NCBI RefSeq assembly: GCF_025137375.1
Contig: NZ_CP073720.1
Location: forward strand, 4,984,501 to 5,048,500
Reading direction: 5' to 3'
Length of the DNA: 64,000 bases
Origin: Dactylosporangium fulvum
GTDB lineage: Bacteria; Actinomycetota; Actinomycetes; Mycobacteriales; Micromonosporaceae
Part shown: in pieces, positions 48,705 to 57,559 of the stretch
How the letters are laid out: each line of letters starts with the position of its first letter
How positions within the stretch are numbered: the stretch's first letter is position 1
Notes under the pieces: generated by a model
What the model was told of the DNA's origin: nothing
What the model saw: the letters and a program-made list of their open reading frames with translations, nothing else
Database searches by the model: none
Program-made: the position numbers and the translations under genes

Positions 48705-49406
48705 TCAGCGGCCGGGCGGGCTCGACGGTCCGCAGTTGCGGCTCGTGCGGTCCTGGTCCCGGGACACCGGCCCGTCGACGCGGAGCGGGCCGGTCGCGGC
48801 GCTGCCGTCGCTGGTGATGCCGGACGGCACGCCGTCGAAGACGGACTCCACCTTGTCCTCCACGCCGCGGGTCCGGCTCGGGTCGCGGGTGTCGTCGTGC
48901 TGCTCGTAGTGCAGGTGGTCGATCCGCGTGGCCCCTGTCCGGCCGACGTGGCCGAGCAGCTGCCCCTGCCGCACCGCGTCGCCGGTCCGCACCGCCGGCC
49001 AGGTCGTCAGGTGGCCGTACAACGTGAACCAGCCGCCGCCGTGGTCGACGATCACGCCGAAGCCGAGTCCGGAGCGTGTGCCCGACGTGCCGGGCTGGGC
49101 CGCCGTGCCGCTGTCGAGCGTCGCGCTCCAGCCGGCCCACGCCACCGTGCCGGCAGCCGAGGCGACGACAGCGCGCCCGGCGCTCGGCCCGCCGACGAAG
49201 AAGAAGTCGACGTCGTAGTCGTCGTGTCCGGCGTACGTCGTCAGGCGCCACGTCTCGCCGCACGGAAACGGCAGCTGGAACGCCGGGCGCGGGCCCGCCT
49301 GCACGGGACGGTCGTGCATCCGCCGCGTGATCACGGTGTACGAGACGATCACGCACACGGCGATGATCAGCAGCACCGTCAGCCGGTAGACGCCCCTCGC
49401 ACTCAT
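48705..49406 (-). CDS. Membrane-anchored M23/LytM-family peptidase (paralogue)
   Basis: A 233-residue protein with one N-terminal anchor (YRLTVLLIIAVCVIVSYTVI), then the same PRPAFQLPFPCGETWRLTTY start as the 39783-40421 protein. Zinc motifs: HDDYDVD (HxxxD), LYGHL and HLHYEQH (HxH). A TAGATT box shortly before the ATG at 49406 suggests a leaderless mRNA. A cell-wall peptidase role is likely. The C-terminal tail is longer and acidic/Arg-rich compared with the paralogue. Confidence 0.75.
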   Translation of the reverse strand: MSARGVYRLTVLLIIAVCVIVSYTVITRRMHDRPVQAGPRPAFQLPFPCGETWRLTTYAGHDDYDVDFFFVGGPSAGRAVVASAAGTVAWAGWSATLDSGTAAQPGTSGTRSGLGFGVIVDHGGGWFTLYGHLTTWPAVRTGDAVRQGQLLGHVGRTGATRIDHLHYEQHDDTRDPSRTRGVEDKVESVFDGVPSGITSDGSAATGPLRVDGPVSRDQDRTSRNCGPSSPPGR

Positions 49407-49544
49407 CCTCGCCCGCAATCTACGCGACCGGGACCCGGACAGGTCGAGCACCGCCGCCGATCCGCACCGCCCCGGAGGTTTGCGGAGCGTCCACGGGGAA
49501 CCAACTGCCGGACACCGCCCCTCGGTCTCCAAGGAGCGAGCGCC

Positions 49545-50528
49545 ATGACGACCGCCCGACAGAAGGTCATCGAGTATCTGCAGGACGCGCGGGCGGCGGA
49601 GTACGCCCTGACTGCCCTCCTCGCCCCCACCATCGCCCTCGTTCCGGAAGGGGACTACCGCCGGTGGCTGGAGTTCCAGCGGCGCCGTTCCCGCGAGCGG
49701 GCCTACCAGGTGTCCGACCGGCTGGGTGACCTCGGTGCCCGCCGCGGCCTGCGGCACCTGGGCATGGGCGTCGTCCGCGTGGCGGGCGGGCAGGCCGTGG
49801 CGATGGCGGAGGCGCCGCTGCAACTGCTGCGCGGGCAGGACAGCGAGGAGCGGGTGCTGAAGAACACCCGCGACCTGTGTGCCGCCACCGCCGTGGTGGA
49901 CGCCAACTACCGGGCGCTGGAGCAGATCGCCCATACCTGCCGGGACGAGACCACCGCCCGGCTCGCCGTCGACCTGCGCGTGGAGAGCGAGGTCACGCTG
50001 TCGGAGTGTTTCACGGCCCTGGACCGGCTCGCCGAGGCGGTGGTCTTCGGCGACGCCGAAGGGGAACTGGTCCAGCAGGCGCCCGGCACCGGCGCGGTCC
50101 AGATGCTCCAGCTGCCGCAGCTGCGCGAGAGCATGTACCGGCTTCGGGACGAGGCCGTCGACGTGCTGCGGTCCGCCCGGGGTGAGGCCATGCGGATCGA
50201 GGTACGGACCATCAACCCCGACTACGACAACCTCTCCGTCGAGCAGGTCCTCGACTGGCTGACGCAGCTTTCGCAGGCCGAGCTGGCCACCGCGGACGCC
50301 TACGAACGGGCGACCCGCAACCGCATGCCGATCCTCGAGGCGATCCACGACCTCCAGGTCCGCGAGCCGTGGCAGGAGTACGACAGGATGAACGTCGCCG
50401 CGGTCCGTGCCCGCCTGCGGGAGGCGGACGAGGACCAGATCCGCTCGGTGCTGGACTACGAGCGGACCCACAAGGACCGGTCCTCGATCCTCAACGCGCC
50501 GGAGGCCCAGATCGTCGTCGCCGTCTGA
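49545..50528 (+). CDS. DUF892-like helical protein
   Basis: A 327-residue all-helical protein. The N-terminus TTARQKVIEYLQDARAAEYA resembles the ferritin-like DUF892 (YciF) proteins, but the di-iron residues cannot be read with confidence. The C-terminal part has NLSVEQVLDWLTQLSQAELA and ends RSSILNAPEAQIVVAV. AAGGAGCG precedes the ATG at 49545. Possibly a stress-related protein; the role is unknown. Confidence 0.6.
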   Translation: MTTARQKVIEYLQDARAAEYALTALLAPTIALVPEGDYRRWLEFQRRRSRERAYQVSDRLGDLGARRGLRHLGMGVVRVAGGQAVAMAEAPLQLLRGQDSEERVLKNTRDLCAATAVVDANYRALEQIAHTCRDETTARLAVDLRVESEVTLSECFTALDRLAEAVVFGDAEGELVQQAPGTGAVQMLQLPQLRESMYRLRDEAVDVLRSARGEAMRIEVRTINPDYDNLSVEQVLDWLTQLSQAELATADAYERATRNRMPILEAIHDLQVREPWQEYDRMNVAAVRARLREADEDQIRSVLDYERTHKDRSSILNAPEAQIVVAV

Positions 50529-50537
50529 CCACGGCGG

Positions 50538-51095
50538 TCACGCCCGGTCATCGACGTCATCGTCGGCGAGGCGGCCCCAGGAGGTGAGGTCGCGCCAGCT
50601 GTACCGCCGGTTCGGGGCCACCGGCGGCGGCTGGGCCGCGGCGGCGTGGCCGAGGCACACGATCAGCTCGGGGCGCCACCCGGCGGGCAGGTTCAGCACC
50701 ACGCCGACGGCGGCCCTGCTGAACGAGGTGACCGGTCCCGAGCCGAGACCGAGCGCGTGGGCGGCCAGCAGCATCGTCTGCGCGGCGGTCCCGACGTCGA
50801 TGGACAGACCGCTGCTCGTCTCCCGGAAGCCGTACCCGGCGGCGCGTGCCACGTCGACGCAGATGACGACGGCCGCCGCCGGGCGCTGGAGCATGCCGGG
50901 GGAGACCATGCGCAGCACGCGCAGCGTCGCGGCGTCGTCGACCGCGACGAACCGCTGCAGCCGGCGGTTGCCCGCGCTCGGCGCGTGCGCGGCGGCGTCG
51001 AGGATCCGCTCCACCTGGTCACGCGGGACCGGCTCGTCGGTCATGGCGCGCACGACCCGGCGCGTCCTGATCACCTCGAGCGCGTCACGGTTCAC
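50538..51095 (-). CDS. Nitroreductase-family flavoprotein
   Basis: A 185-residue FMN nitroreductase-like protein. The start MNRDALEVIRTRRVVRAMTD and AAAHAPSAGNRRLQRFVAV (the FMN phosphate site) are diagnostic. The middle has GTAAQTMLLAAHALGLGSG. GTG 51095 overlaps the DUF6092 stop (GTGA), so the two genes are translated together. Substrate unknown. Confidence 0.85.
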   Translation of the reverse strand: MNRDALEVIRTRRVVRAMTDEPVPRDQVERILDAAAHAPSAGNRRLQRFVAVDDAATLRVLRMVSPGMLQRPAAAVVICVDVARAAGYGFRETSSGLSIDVGTAAQTMLLAAHALGLGSGPVTSFSRAAVGVVLNLPAGWRPELIVCLGHAAAAQPPPVAPNRRYSWRDLTSWGRLADDDVDDRA

Positions 51096-51403
51096 CGCAG
51101 GCCCCGATCGAGGCCGTACCGCGCGACGAGGTGCTCGGCGACCGCGCGGCACACGGTGTCCAGCGCGGCGGCGTACCCTTCCGGGTCGGCCGACCGCGTC
51201 GCCGTCTGCGGCACCCGTGGGATCGGCCCCTCCAGCAGCGCCCGCGTCTCGGGCGACACCCGCGGCGCCATGAACCCGGCGAGCCGCTGCGCGGCGGTCA
51301 GCAGCCGCAGGGGACCGTACTCCGCGGCCTCGTCGACCTGCGTCCGGGCGGCGGTGACCAGGTAGGCGAGCAGCTCGAGCGCCTCGTCCTCGGTGAGCAC
51401 CAT
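51092..51403 (-). CDS. DUF6092-family small protein
   Basis: A 103-residue (or 107 from GTG 51415) helical protein: EDEALELLAYLVTAARTQVD, then EYGPLRLLTAAQRLAGFM, a pattern I associate with DUF6092. It is coupled to the nitroreductase gene. No catalytic residues seen; possibly a partner of the flavoprotein. Confidence 0.6.
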   Translation of the reverse strand: MVLTEDEALELLAYLVTAARTQVDEAAEYGPLRLLTAAQRLAGFMAPRVSPETRALLEGPIPRVPQTATRSADPEGYAAALDTVCRAVAEHLVARYGLDRGLR

Positions 51404-51590
51404 CGCCGTTGCCACTACCCGCGAGGTTCCGTCTACACCTCGGGCGAGGGCGACGCCGGGCGGTCGATGATCAACAGATGTTCACGCCCGCTTCTTCTGG
51501 TGCTGGCTGAGTGAAGCCTGTGCGTTTTCCGAAAGCTCGGCAGACTCAGCCGGTCGCGTCTCGGAACCCACAGACCTGGAGTGGTCGGCC

Positions 51591-52283
51591 TTGGCCTCAA
51601 ACGGACGGCGGTGGCGCTGCCCGGCGGGCGCTCTCGCGCTGGTGGCCTTCGTCGTGGCCGTGCTCGCCGCGCCCGCGCCGGCCGCGGCGCACCCGTTCGG
51701 TGACCCGCAGACGGTGGCCGTCGCGCTCGACCAGGAGCGGCCCGAGGTCGTGCGGGTGCGGTGGAAGGTCGGCGGCCTCGACGACCTCACCCTGCTCGGG
51801 GTCGCGCTCGGCCTGCTGCCGCAGGACCGGGTCATGCTCGACGGCGCGGTCTTCTACCACGACGCCGACGCCGCCGCGATCGGGCCGTCCGACAAGTTCG
51901 CGGCCTACCTGCTGCGGCAGATCACCGTCGCGAGCGGCGGGCGCTCGTGCGCCGGCGCCGTCGAGCCGCCGGCCGACCTGGCCCGGACGGGTGTGACCAT
52001 CGCCTACACGTGCCCCGGACCGGTCGCCACGGCGTCGGTCGCGGTACGGACGCTGACCGACCTCAATCCCGCGTACCAGACCCTCGCGACCGGCCCCGAC
52101 GGCGAACGCGCGGTGTACCGGTCGGACGCGGCCTCCCACGACTGGGCACTCGGTGACGCACCGGCCCGGGGCGGCACGGACCTCGGCCGCAGCGCCGCCG
52201 TCCAGGTCGGCGGCGTGCTGTTCGCAGGAGCCGCCGGGGGAGCGCTGATCTGGTGGCTGCGGCGGCGAAGGGCCCTTCCATGA
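51591..52283 (+). CDS. Exported membrane-anchored protein with mature N-terminal His
   Basis: A 230-residue protein with a signal peptide (ALALVAFVVAVLAAPAPA) whose cleavage after AAA would expose HPFGDPQTVAVALD. An extracytoplasmic beta-rich domain with one Cys pair (RSCAGA and AYTCPG) follows, then a C-terminal membrane helix and basic stop. The exposed His, Cys pair and anchor suggest a metal- or redox-linked surface protein; this is inference. TTG start at 51591. Confidence 0.6.
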   Translation: MASNGRRWRCPAGALALVAFVVAVLAAPAPAAAHPFGDPQTVAVALDQERPEVVRVRWKVGGLDDLTLLGVALGLLPQDRVMLDGAVFYHDADAAAIGPSDKFAAYLLRQITVASGGRSCAGAVEPPADLARTGVTIAYTCPGPVATASVAVRTLTDLNPAYQTLATGPDGERAVYRSDAASHDWALGDAPARGGTDLGRSAAVQVGGVLFAGAAGGALIWWLRRRRALP

Positions 52284-52414
52284 TCGGCGCCCGGTCGCGC
52301 GCCGTCCTGCGCCTGGCGACCCGTGTCGCCCCTGTCCTCGCCGCCGCCGGCAGCACCCTGTCCGGCGCCGGTCCGGTCACCGTATCCGCGATGCATCTCG
52401 TCACCGTCAGTTAA
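52280..52414 (+). CDS. 44-residue coupled small ORF
   Basis: ATG 52280 overlaps the previous stop (ATGA). The peptide is hydrophobic and Ala/Val-rich (RLATRVAPVLAAAGSTLSGA). Its stop TAA (52412-52414) directly touches the AAGGAG ribosome site of the large phosphoesterase gene, so it could couple translation of the two. It may also be non-functional. Confidence 0.3.
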   Translation: MIGARSRAVLRLATRVAPVLAAAGSTLSGAGPVTVSAMHLVTVS

Positions 52415-52428
52415 GGAGACACCGCACC

Positions 52429-55400
52429 ATGAGGCAACGACTGCGGCGGGCGGGTGGGAAGTGGACGCACGTGCTCGTGCCGCTGCTCGCCGTCACGCTC
52501 GTCGGCGGATCCACCGCCGCGATCGTCCCGACGACGGCGGGCGCCGAGAACGCGCCACCGCCCACCTCCAGCGCACCGGTCCTCAACCTGACCGAAGGGC
52601 AGACACTGGAGGGCACCGTCAAGGTCAACGCCGAGCCGACCATCGAGAACGACTCGGTCGTCGCGCTGACGGTCGACGGCCACGCCGTGGCCGCGAAGGC
52701 GACCGCCGGCACCGCGCACTTCGGCTTCGACATGGGCGGCAACGGTACCGAGGCCAGGTACCACAACTACATCACCGTCAACGACCACACGTCCGAGGCC
52801 GACCGGATCTACTTCCCGGACATCCCCGGCGGGCGCGCCGGCACCCTCGACTTCCCCGGCGCCTGGCTGCACCCCGGCGTCAACACCGTCACCGTGCACG
52901 CCGGCTGGAACTGGGTCGACACCACCAACGCCGCCGCCACCGGCGTCGAGCAGCTGCCCAACGGCGAGGGCCTGCGCTGCCCCAACTACGACGACTTCCC
53001 GCTGAGCAGCATCAGCCTGAGCCTGCTCGGCGTCGTGGCCGACGGTGAGCAGAACAACTTCAGCTACACCTTCGGCGACGGTACCTGCGGCAGCTCGCCG
53101 CGTGCGCTGAAGCAGGACCTGACGTTTGTCATCTCGGGCGAGCCCGGCAGCACCGCCGGCCTCGGCGCCGACCTGGACACCACCAAGCTGGCCAACGGCA
53201 CCCACGTCGTCGCCGCGACCACCAAGTCCGGCGCCAGGACCAGCGTCACCGTCCGGATCAACAACGCACCCGCCGGCGCGCCGAAGGTGTCCCCGGCCGA
53301 CGGTGCCGTCATCCGCGGCCTGCGGCCGGTGACCGCCGCCCTGCCGACCGGCAGCACCGGCACCGTCGAGTCGCTCGCGATCGACGACAGCCCGGCCGGG
53401 AACGCCGAGACGCTCGCCGCGGGCACCGCCACCTTCGCCCTCACGATCGAGGCGGGCAACTCGGTCGAGGCGAAGTACCACAACTACCTGCTGGTCAACG
53501 GCAACCGCGTCGCCCTCGGCGGCGACTACGGCGTCACCGGCGCGGAGACCGCGACGCTCAAGTTCCCGAACCGGTTCCTGCGCCCCGGCGACAACGTCAT
53601 CCAGGTCAAGACCGGCGACTACAACGGCACGCTGAACGGCGCGACCTGCGCCAACCACGACGACTTCAAGGTCACCCGCAGCTCGGCCAGCCTGGCGATC
53701 AGCACCGCCGGGACGGTGACCGCGGGCACGACCTACCTCGTCACGACCAACGGCACGACGGTGACGAAGGAGGCGACCACCGCCGCCTCGCTCGCGCTGG
53801 GCGACGGCACCTGCGGCGCCAACAAGGAGGCCGAGTTCCACTTCGACATCACCGGGGCGCCGACGACCCGCACGATCGAGACCCTCGGCTCCGGCGGCGA
53901 CGCGCACCTGCGGGTGTTCGTCGGCGGCAACGGCGCGGACAACGGGTTCGACAACACGGTGCTCATCAACGGCATCCCGCTGAGCCTCGGCGTCTGGGAG
54001 AAGGAGGTCGCCGACCTCAGCTTCCCGAACGAGTGGCTGGTGCCCGGCGTCAACGTCGTGGAGTTCGTCGCCGGCAGCGACCACGGCAGTGCCACGCCCG
54101 GCGGCTGCGACAACTACGACGACTTCACACTGCGCGACTTCCAGCTGGCTCCCGTGGGTGCGAAGGCGACCCAGCTGACCAGGGAGATCGCCGGCAACAC
54201 CGTCACCATCGGGTCGGCGAGCTACCCCGCGGGCCAGCCGGTGACCGTCTTCATCGGCGACGGCACCTGCGGCAGCAGCCACAACGCCGTGCTGAACAAG
54301 ACCATCCTCTTCGACGTCACCACCGAGTCCGGTGCGGTACCGGCCGCGCTCGGCCGGCGGGCCGACGTCGACAGCACCAAGCTGCGCGACGGCGAGCACA
54401 CCATCACGGCCGTCGTCGGCGACAAGACCTCGACCCGGCGGTTCACCGTCGACAACACCGCACCCGAGATCGAGAACAGCGTCCCGGCCGAGGGCCAGCG
54501 GCTCACCTCCACCGTGGCGCTCGTCGTCACCGTCAAGGACGCCTCGGGCGTCGCCGGCAAGCCGGTGATCACGCTGGACGGCAGGGCCGTCGCCCAGGGC
54601 GACCAGATCGGCCACGGCCTGCCGGCCGGGGCGCACACCATCACCGTCACCGCGACCGACACGCTCGGCAACACCGCCACCCGGGAGATCCGCTTCACCA
54701 GCGCGAGCATCCCGGACGTGCCGGACGCGCTCAACGCGGCGGTGACCGGTGACGACGCCACCCTCTCGGCCAAGGTGCCCGGCGCGGCCGGCGTGCCGCT
54801 CACGGCCACCTTCACCAAGGCCGACGTCGTCCTCCCGACCGCCGGCTACCAGGGCGAGGCGACCGGGGTACCGACCACCCTCGACGTGGCCCACGACGCC
54901 ACCGTCAAGGTCGACTCGCTGCGGCCGCTCGACGGCAAGACGATCGACACCCCGTCCGGACGCGACGTGGTGTTCCAGCGGTACGACCTGAGCCTCGGTG
55001 CCACCGAGACGCCGATCCTGCGCTGGGAGGGCACCATCGACCCCGACCGGGTCGTGGCGCTGCGCGTGTGGGACCCGTCGGGCAAGCGCTGGGTCGCGCT
55101 CACCAGCTCCCGCGGACAGGCGGGACGCAGCACCGTCCTGGCCGCGCAGCTCGGTGCCGAGTACCGCGCCGGCGGCACCGTCCACGTCCTGGTCACCGGC
55201 GAGGACCCGTTCGCCGACGACCTGTCGCCGCGCGACGCGACGGCGCAGCAGGACAAGGACCGCTTCGAGGACCCGGCCACCTACGACTTCGCGCTCGCGC
55301 ACTTCACCGACACGCAGTACCTCACCGAGGGCGCGGCCGGCGGCGCGTACGACAACTGGAACGGCAAGCAGGAGCCCTCCGACGTCGAGACCATCGAGGA

Positions 55401-57411
55401 GCAGGCGATCTGGGCGGCGGCCTACAAGGACACCACCCAGTGGATCGCCGACAACGCGGCGGGCCGCAAGATCGCCTACACGGCGCACACCGGCGACATC
55501 ATCGAGAACGACTACTACGACCCGCTGGCGAAGAACCCGGACGGCTCGCTGCAGCGCCCGGGCCTCAACGAGGAGGTCGACAAGGAGCTCGCGCTCGCCT
55601 CGGGCTACCAGAAGATCCTCGACGACAGCGGCGTGGTCAACCAGGTCATCGCGGGCAACCACGACAACCAGCTGGGCGCCGAGACCGGGCCGAACTCCCG
55701 CTTCGCCCGGACCTTCAGCGCCGACCGGTACTACCAGGTGGCGAAGGGGTGGCCGGCCGGCACCGAGTACCACGCCTGGGACGAGCAGGTCAACGCCGAC
55801 GGCACGGTGAAGCCCGGCAAGGACAACCAGAACAACTACGTGCTGTTCTCCGCCGGCGGCCTGGACTTCGTCGCGGTCGGCCTGTCCTACGGCGTCACGC
55901 CGCAGGAGGCCAAGTGGGCCGATTCGGTCTTCAAGCGGTACAAGGACCGCAACGGCATCCTGCTCTCGCACGATTACCTCAAGCCGTCGACGAACCCCGA
56001 CGGCCGCGGGGCGGCCTTCTCCGCGCCGGACGGCTCGCCGCTGTACAAGCAGGTCGTCGAGGCCAACCCGAACGTCTTCCTGGTCCTCGCCGGCCACGAG
56101 CACGGCGTCGGCACCAACCTGAAGTCGAAGGTCGGCGTGACCGTGACCCACGACGTCGTCGAGCTGCTGGCGGACTACCAGTTCTACACGGTGTCGGCCG
56201 GCGAGCTGTGGCCGAAGCTGGTCGACGCGAACGGCAACATCGACCTCAACGGCGACGGCACGCCCGACCACAAGGCGACCGACCGGCTCCAGTTCGGCGC
56301 GAGCTTCCTGCGCCTGCTGCAGTTCGATGTCAAGCGCGCCGTGATGCACATCGACACGTACTCGCCGTTCCTGAACAACTTCGGGGCGACCGAGTTCGAC
56401 ATCCGCAAGGACGGCAGCCAGCCCAAGCCGCGGTACAACGGCGCGGAGGACAACCTGACGCTGCCGGTCGACCTCACCAGCCGCCGGACGTCCTTCGCCA
56501 CCGACTCGCTGGCGCTGTACGTGCCGTCCGGCGTCATCGGCACCGACGAGGTCACGGCGAACGGGACGGCCACGGTGACCTGGCGGGGCCTCACGCCCGC
56601 CACGTCGTACGCCTGGATCGTCTCGGCGAAGAGCGCCGACGGCGGCGTGGCGGTGGCCCGGCCGGCCGTCTTCCGCACACCCAAGGGCGCGGCGACGGTC
56701 ACGGCGACGGCCGCGCCGGTCGACTGGGGCACGTCGGCGACGGTGACGGTCACCGTGACCGCGGGCGGCGTACCGGTGGCGGGCAGCGTCGAACTGCGCG
56801 AGGGCACCACGGTGCGCGGTTCGGCCACCCTGCCGCCGACCGGCACCGCCACCTTCCCGCTGCCACCGGGCCTCGCGGCCGGCAGCCACACGCTCACCGC
56901 GGCGTACTCGGGCAACGACACCTTCGACCCGGTCCAGGGCACCGTCACCGTGACGGTGAACCTACCGCCGGCGTGGAGCCCGGCGGTGCAGTACAAGGCC
57001 GGCAACAAGGTCAGCTATCAGGGCAAGCCGTATCTCGCCGCGTGGTACAGCCAGAACCAGAAGCCGGGCGCCGACCCGAACGGCGCGTGGCAGGAACTGG
57101 CCATGACCGAGGACGGCACCACGCTGTGGACGGCGTCGCGGATCTTCAACGCCGGTGACGTCGTGAGCTACCAGGACAAGAAGTTCCGCGCCCGCTGGTA
57201 CGCCCGCAACCAGGCCCCCGGTGACCCGAACGGTCCCTGGGAGGAGGTCGCGCCGCCGGCGCCGGGCAACGGCCCGCCGGCCTGGACACCGACGACGGTC
57301 TACAACACCGGGGACCGGGTGACGTACCAGAACCATGTGTACGAGGCCAAGTGGTACACCCGCAACCAGTCGCCGGGCGACGCCAACGGTCCCTGGAAGC
57401 GGATCAGCTGA
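52429..57411 (+). CDS. Large secreted metallophosphoesterase with three chitin-binding-like modules
   Basis: A 1660-residue exported protein. Signal peptide: residues 1-39. Three repeats of about 150-200 residues fill 45-640, each with a DDF segment (NYDDF, NHDDF, NYDDF) and DGTCG (about 216, 458, 610). An Ig-like domain starts near 675. The calcineurin-type phosphoesterase domain is about 945-1240: HFTDTQ, HTGDIIEN, GNHDNQ and GHEHG carry the metal ligands. A fibronectin III-like domain (1357-1425) and a bacterial Ig-like domain (to 1510) follow. Three CBM5/12-like modules (about 1512, 1562, 1614) carry the AKWYTRNQSPGD pattern. It probably hydrolyses phosphoesters while bound to chitin. AAGGAG precedes the ATG. 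Confidence 0.85.
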   Translation: MRQRLRRAGGKWTHVLVPLLAVTLVGGSTAAIVPTTAGAENAPPPTSSAPVLNLTEGQTLEGTVKVNAEPTIENDSVVALTVDGHAVAAKATAGTAHFGFDMGGNGTEARYHNYITVNDHTSEADRIYFPDIPGGRAGTLDFPGAWLHPGVNTVTVHAGWNWVDTTNAAATGVEQLPNGEGLRCPNYDDFPLSSISLSLLGVVADGEQNNFSYTFGDGTCGSSPRALKQDLTFVISGEPGSTAGLGADLDTTKLANGTHVVAATTKSGARTSVTVRINNAPAGAPKVSPADGAVIRGLRPVTAALPTGSTGTVESLAIDDSPAGNAETLAAGTATFALTIEAGNSVEAKYHNYLLVNGNRVALGGDYGVTGAETATLKFPNRFLRPGDNVIQVKTGDYNGTLNGATCANHDDFKVTRSSASLAISTAGTVTAGTTYLVTTNGTTVTKEATTAASLALGDGTCGANKEAEFHFDITGAPTTRTIETLGSGGDAHLRVFVGGNGADNGFDNTVLINGIPLSLGVWEKEVADLSFPNEWLVPGVNVVEFVAGSDHGSATPGGCDNYDDFTLRDFQLAPVGAKATQLTREIAGNTVTIGSASYPAGQPVTVFIGDGTCGSSHNAVLNKTILFDVTTESGAVPAALGRRADVDSTKLRDGEHTITAVVGDKTSTRRFTVDNTAPEIENSVPAEGQRLTSTVALVVTVKDASGVAGKPVITLDGRAVAQGDQIGHGLPAGAHTITVTATDTLGNTATREIRFTSASIPDVPDALNAAVTGDDATLSAKVPGAAGVPLTATFTKADVVLPTAGYQGEATGVPTTLDVAHDATVKVDSLRPLDGKTIDTPSGRDVVFQRYDLSLGATETPILRWEGTIDPDRVVALRVWDPSGKRWVALTSSRGQAGRSTVLAAQLGAEYRAGGTVHVLVTGEDPFADDLSPRDATAQQDKDRFEDPATYDFALAHFTDTQYLTEGAAGGAYDNWNGKQEPSDVETIEEQAIWAAAYKDTTQWIADNAAGRKIAYTAHTGDIIENDYYDPLAKNPDGSLQRPGLNEEVDKELALASGYQKILDDSGVVNQVIAGNHDNQLGAETGPNSRFARTFSADRYYQVAKGWPAGTEYHAWDEQVNADGTVKPGKDNQNNYVLFSAGGLDFVAVGLSYGVTPQEAKWADSVFKRYKDRNGILLSHDYLKPSTNPDGRGAAFSAPDGSPLYKQVVEANPNVFLVLAGHEHGVGTNLKSKVGVTVTHDVVELLADYQFYTVSAGELWPKLVDANGNIDLNGDGTPDHKATDRLQFGASFLRLLQFDVKRAVMHIDTYSPFLNNFGATEFDIRKDGSQPKPRYNGAEDNLTLPVDLTSRRTSFATDSLALYVPSGVIGTDEVTANGTATVTWRGLTPATSYAWIVSAKSADGGVAVARPAVFRTPKGAATVTATAAPVDWGTSATVTVTVTAGGVPVAGSVELREGTTVRGSATLPPTGTATFPLPPGLAAGSHTLTAAYSGNDTFDPVQGTVTVTVNLPPAWSPAVQYKAGNKVSYQGKPYLAAWYSQNQKPGADPNGAWQELAMTEDGTTLWTASRIFNAGDVVSYQDKKFRARWYARNQAPGDPNGPWEEVAPPAPGNGPPAWTPTTVYNTGDRVTYQNHVYEAKWYTRNQSPGDANGPWKRIS

Positions 57412-57433
57412 CCCTGCCGCACGGTGAGCGCAT

Positions 57434-57479
57434 GCCGGTGGCGGGCGGCCCTTGAGAAGGACAGCCGCCCGCCACCGGC
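57434..57479 (+). terminator. Very strong hairpin terminator after the phosphoesterase
   Basis: Perfect 16-bp arms (57434-57449 with 57464-57479) enclose an inner CCTT-GAG-AAGG stem. Located 22 bases after the stop codon, with no T-run. Confidence 0.75.
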
Positions 57480-57559
57480 GGAGCTGTTCGCGTCGGCCGT
57501 GTTGCGCTCGCCGCGAACGGGGCTTCCCCGGACCGGTGCCCATCCGGTGAGGTGGGTCG

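Noticed and set aside
51520..51565. GGCTGAGT ... ACTCAGCC inverted arms before the exported protein gene
   Set aside because: Eight-base arms with a long loop and no riboswitch-like core; too weak to call.
52411..56889. 1492-codon minus-strand frame opposite the phosphoesterase
   Set aside because: Antisense of a high-GC gene; low-complexity Arg/Val/Asp, no motif, while the plus frame has signal peptide and phosphoesterase motifs.
55068..57158. 696-codon plus-strand frame inside the phosphoesterase gene
   Set aside because: Arg/Gly-rich +1 frame shadow of the same gene.
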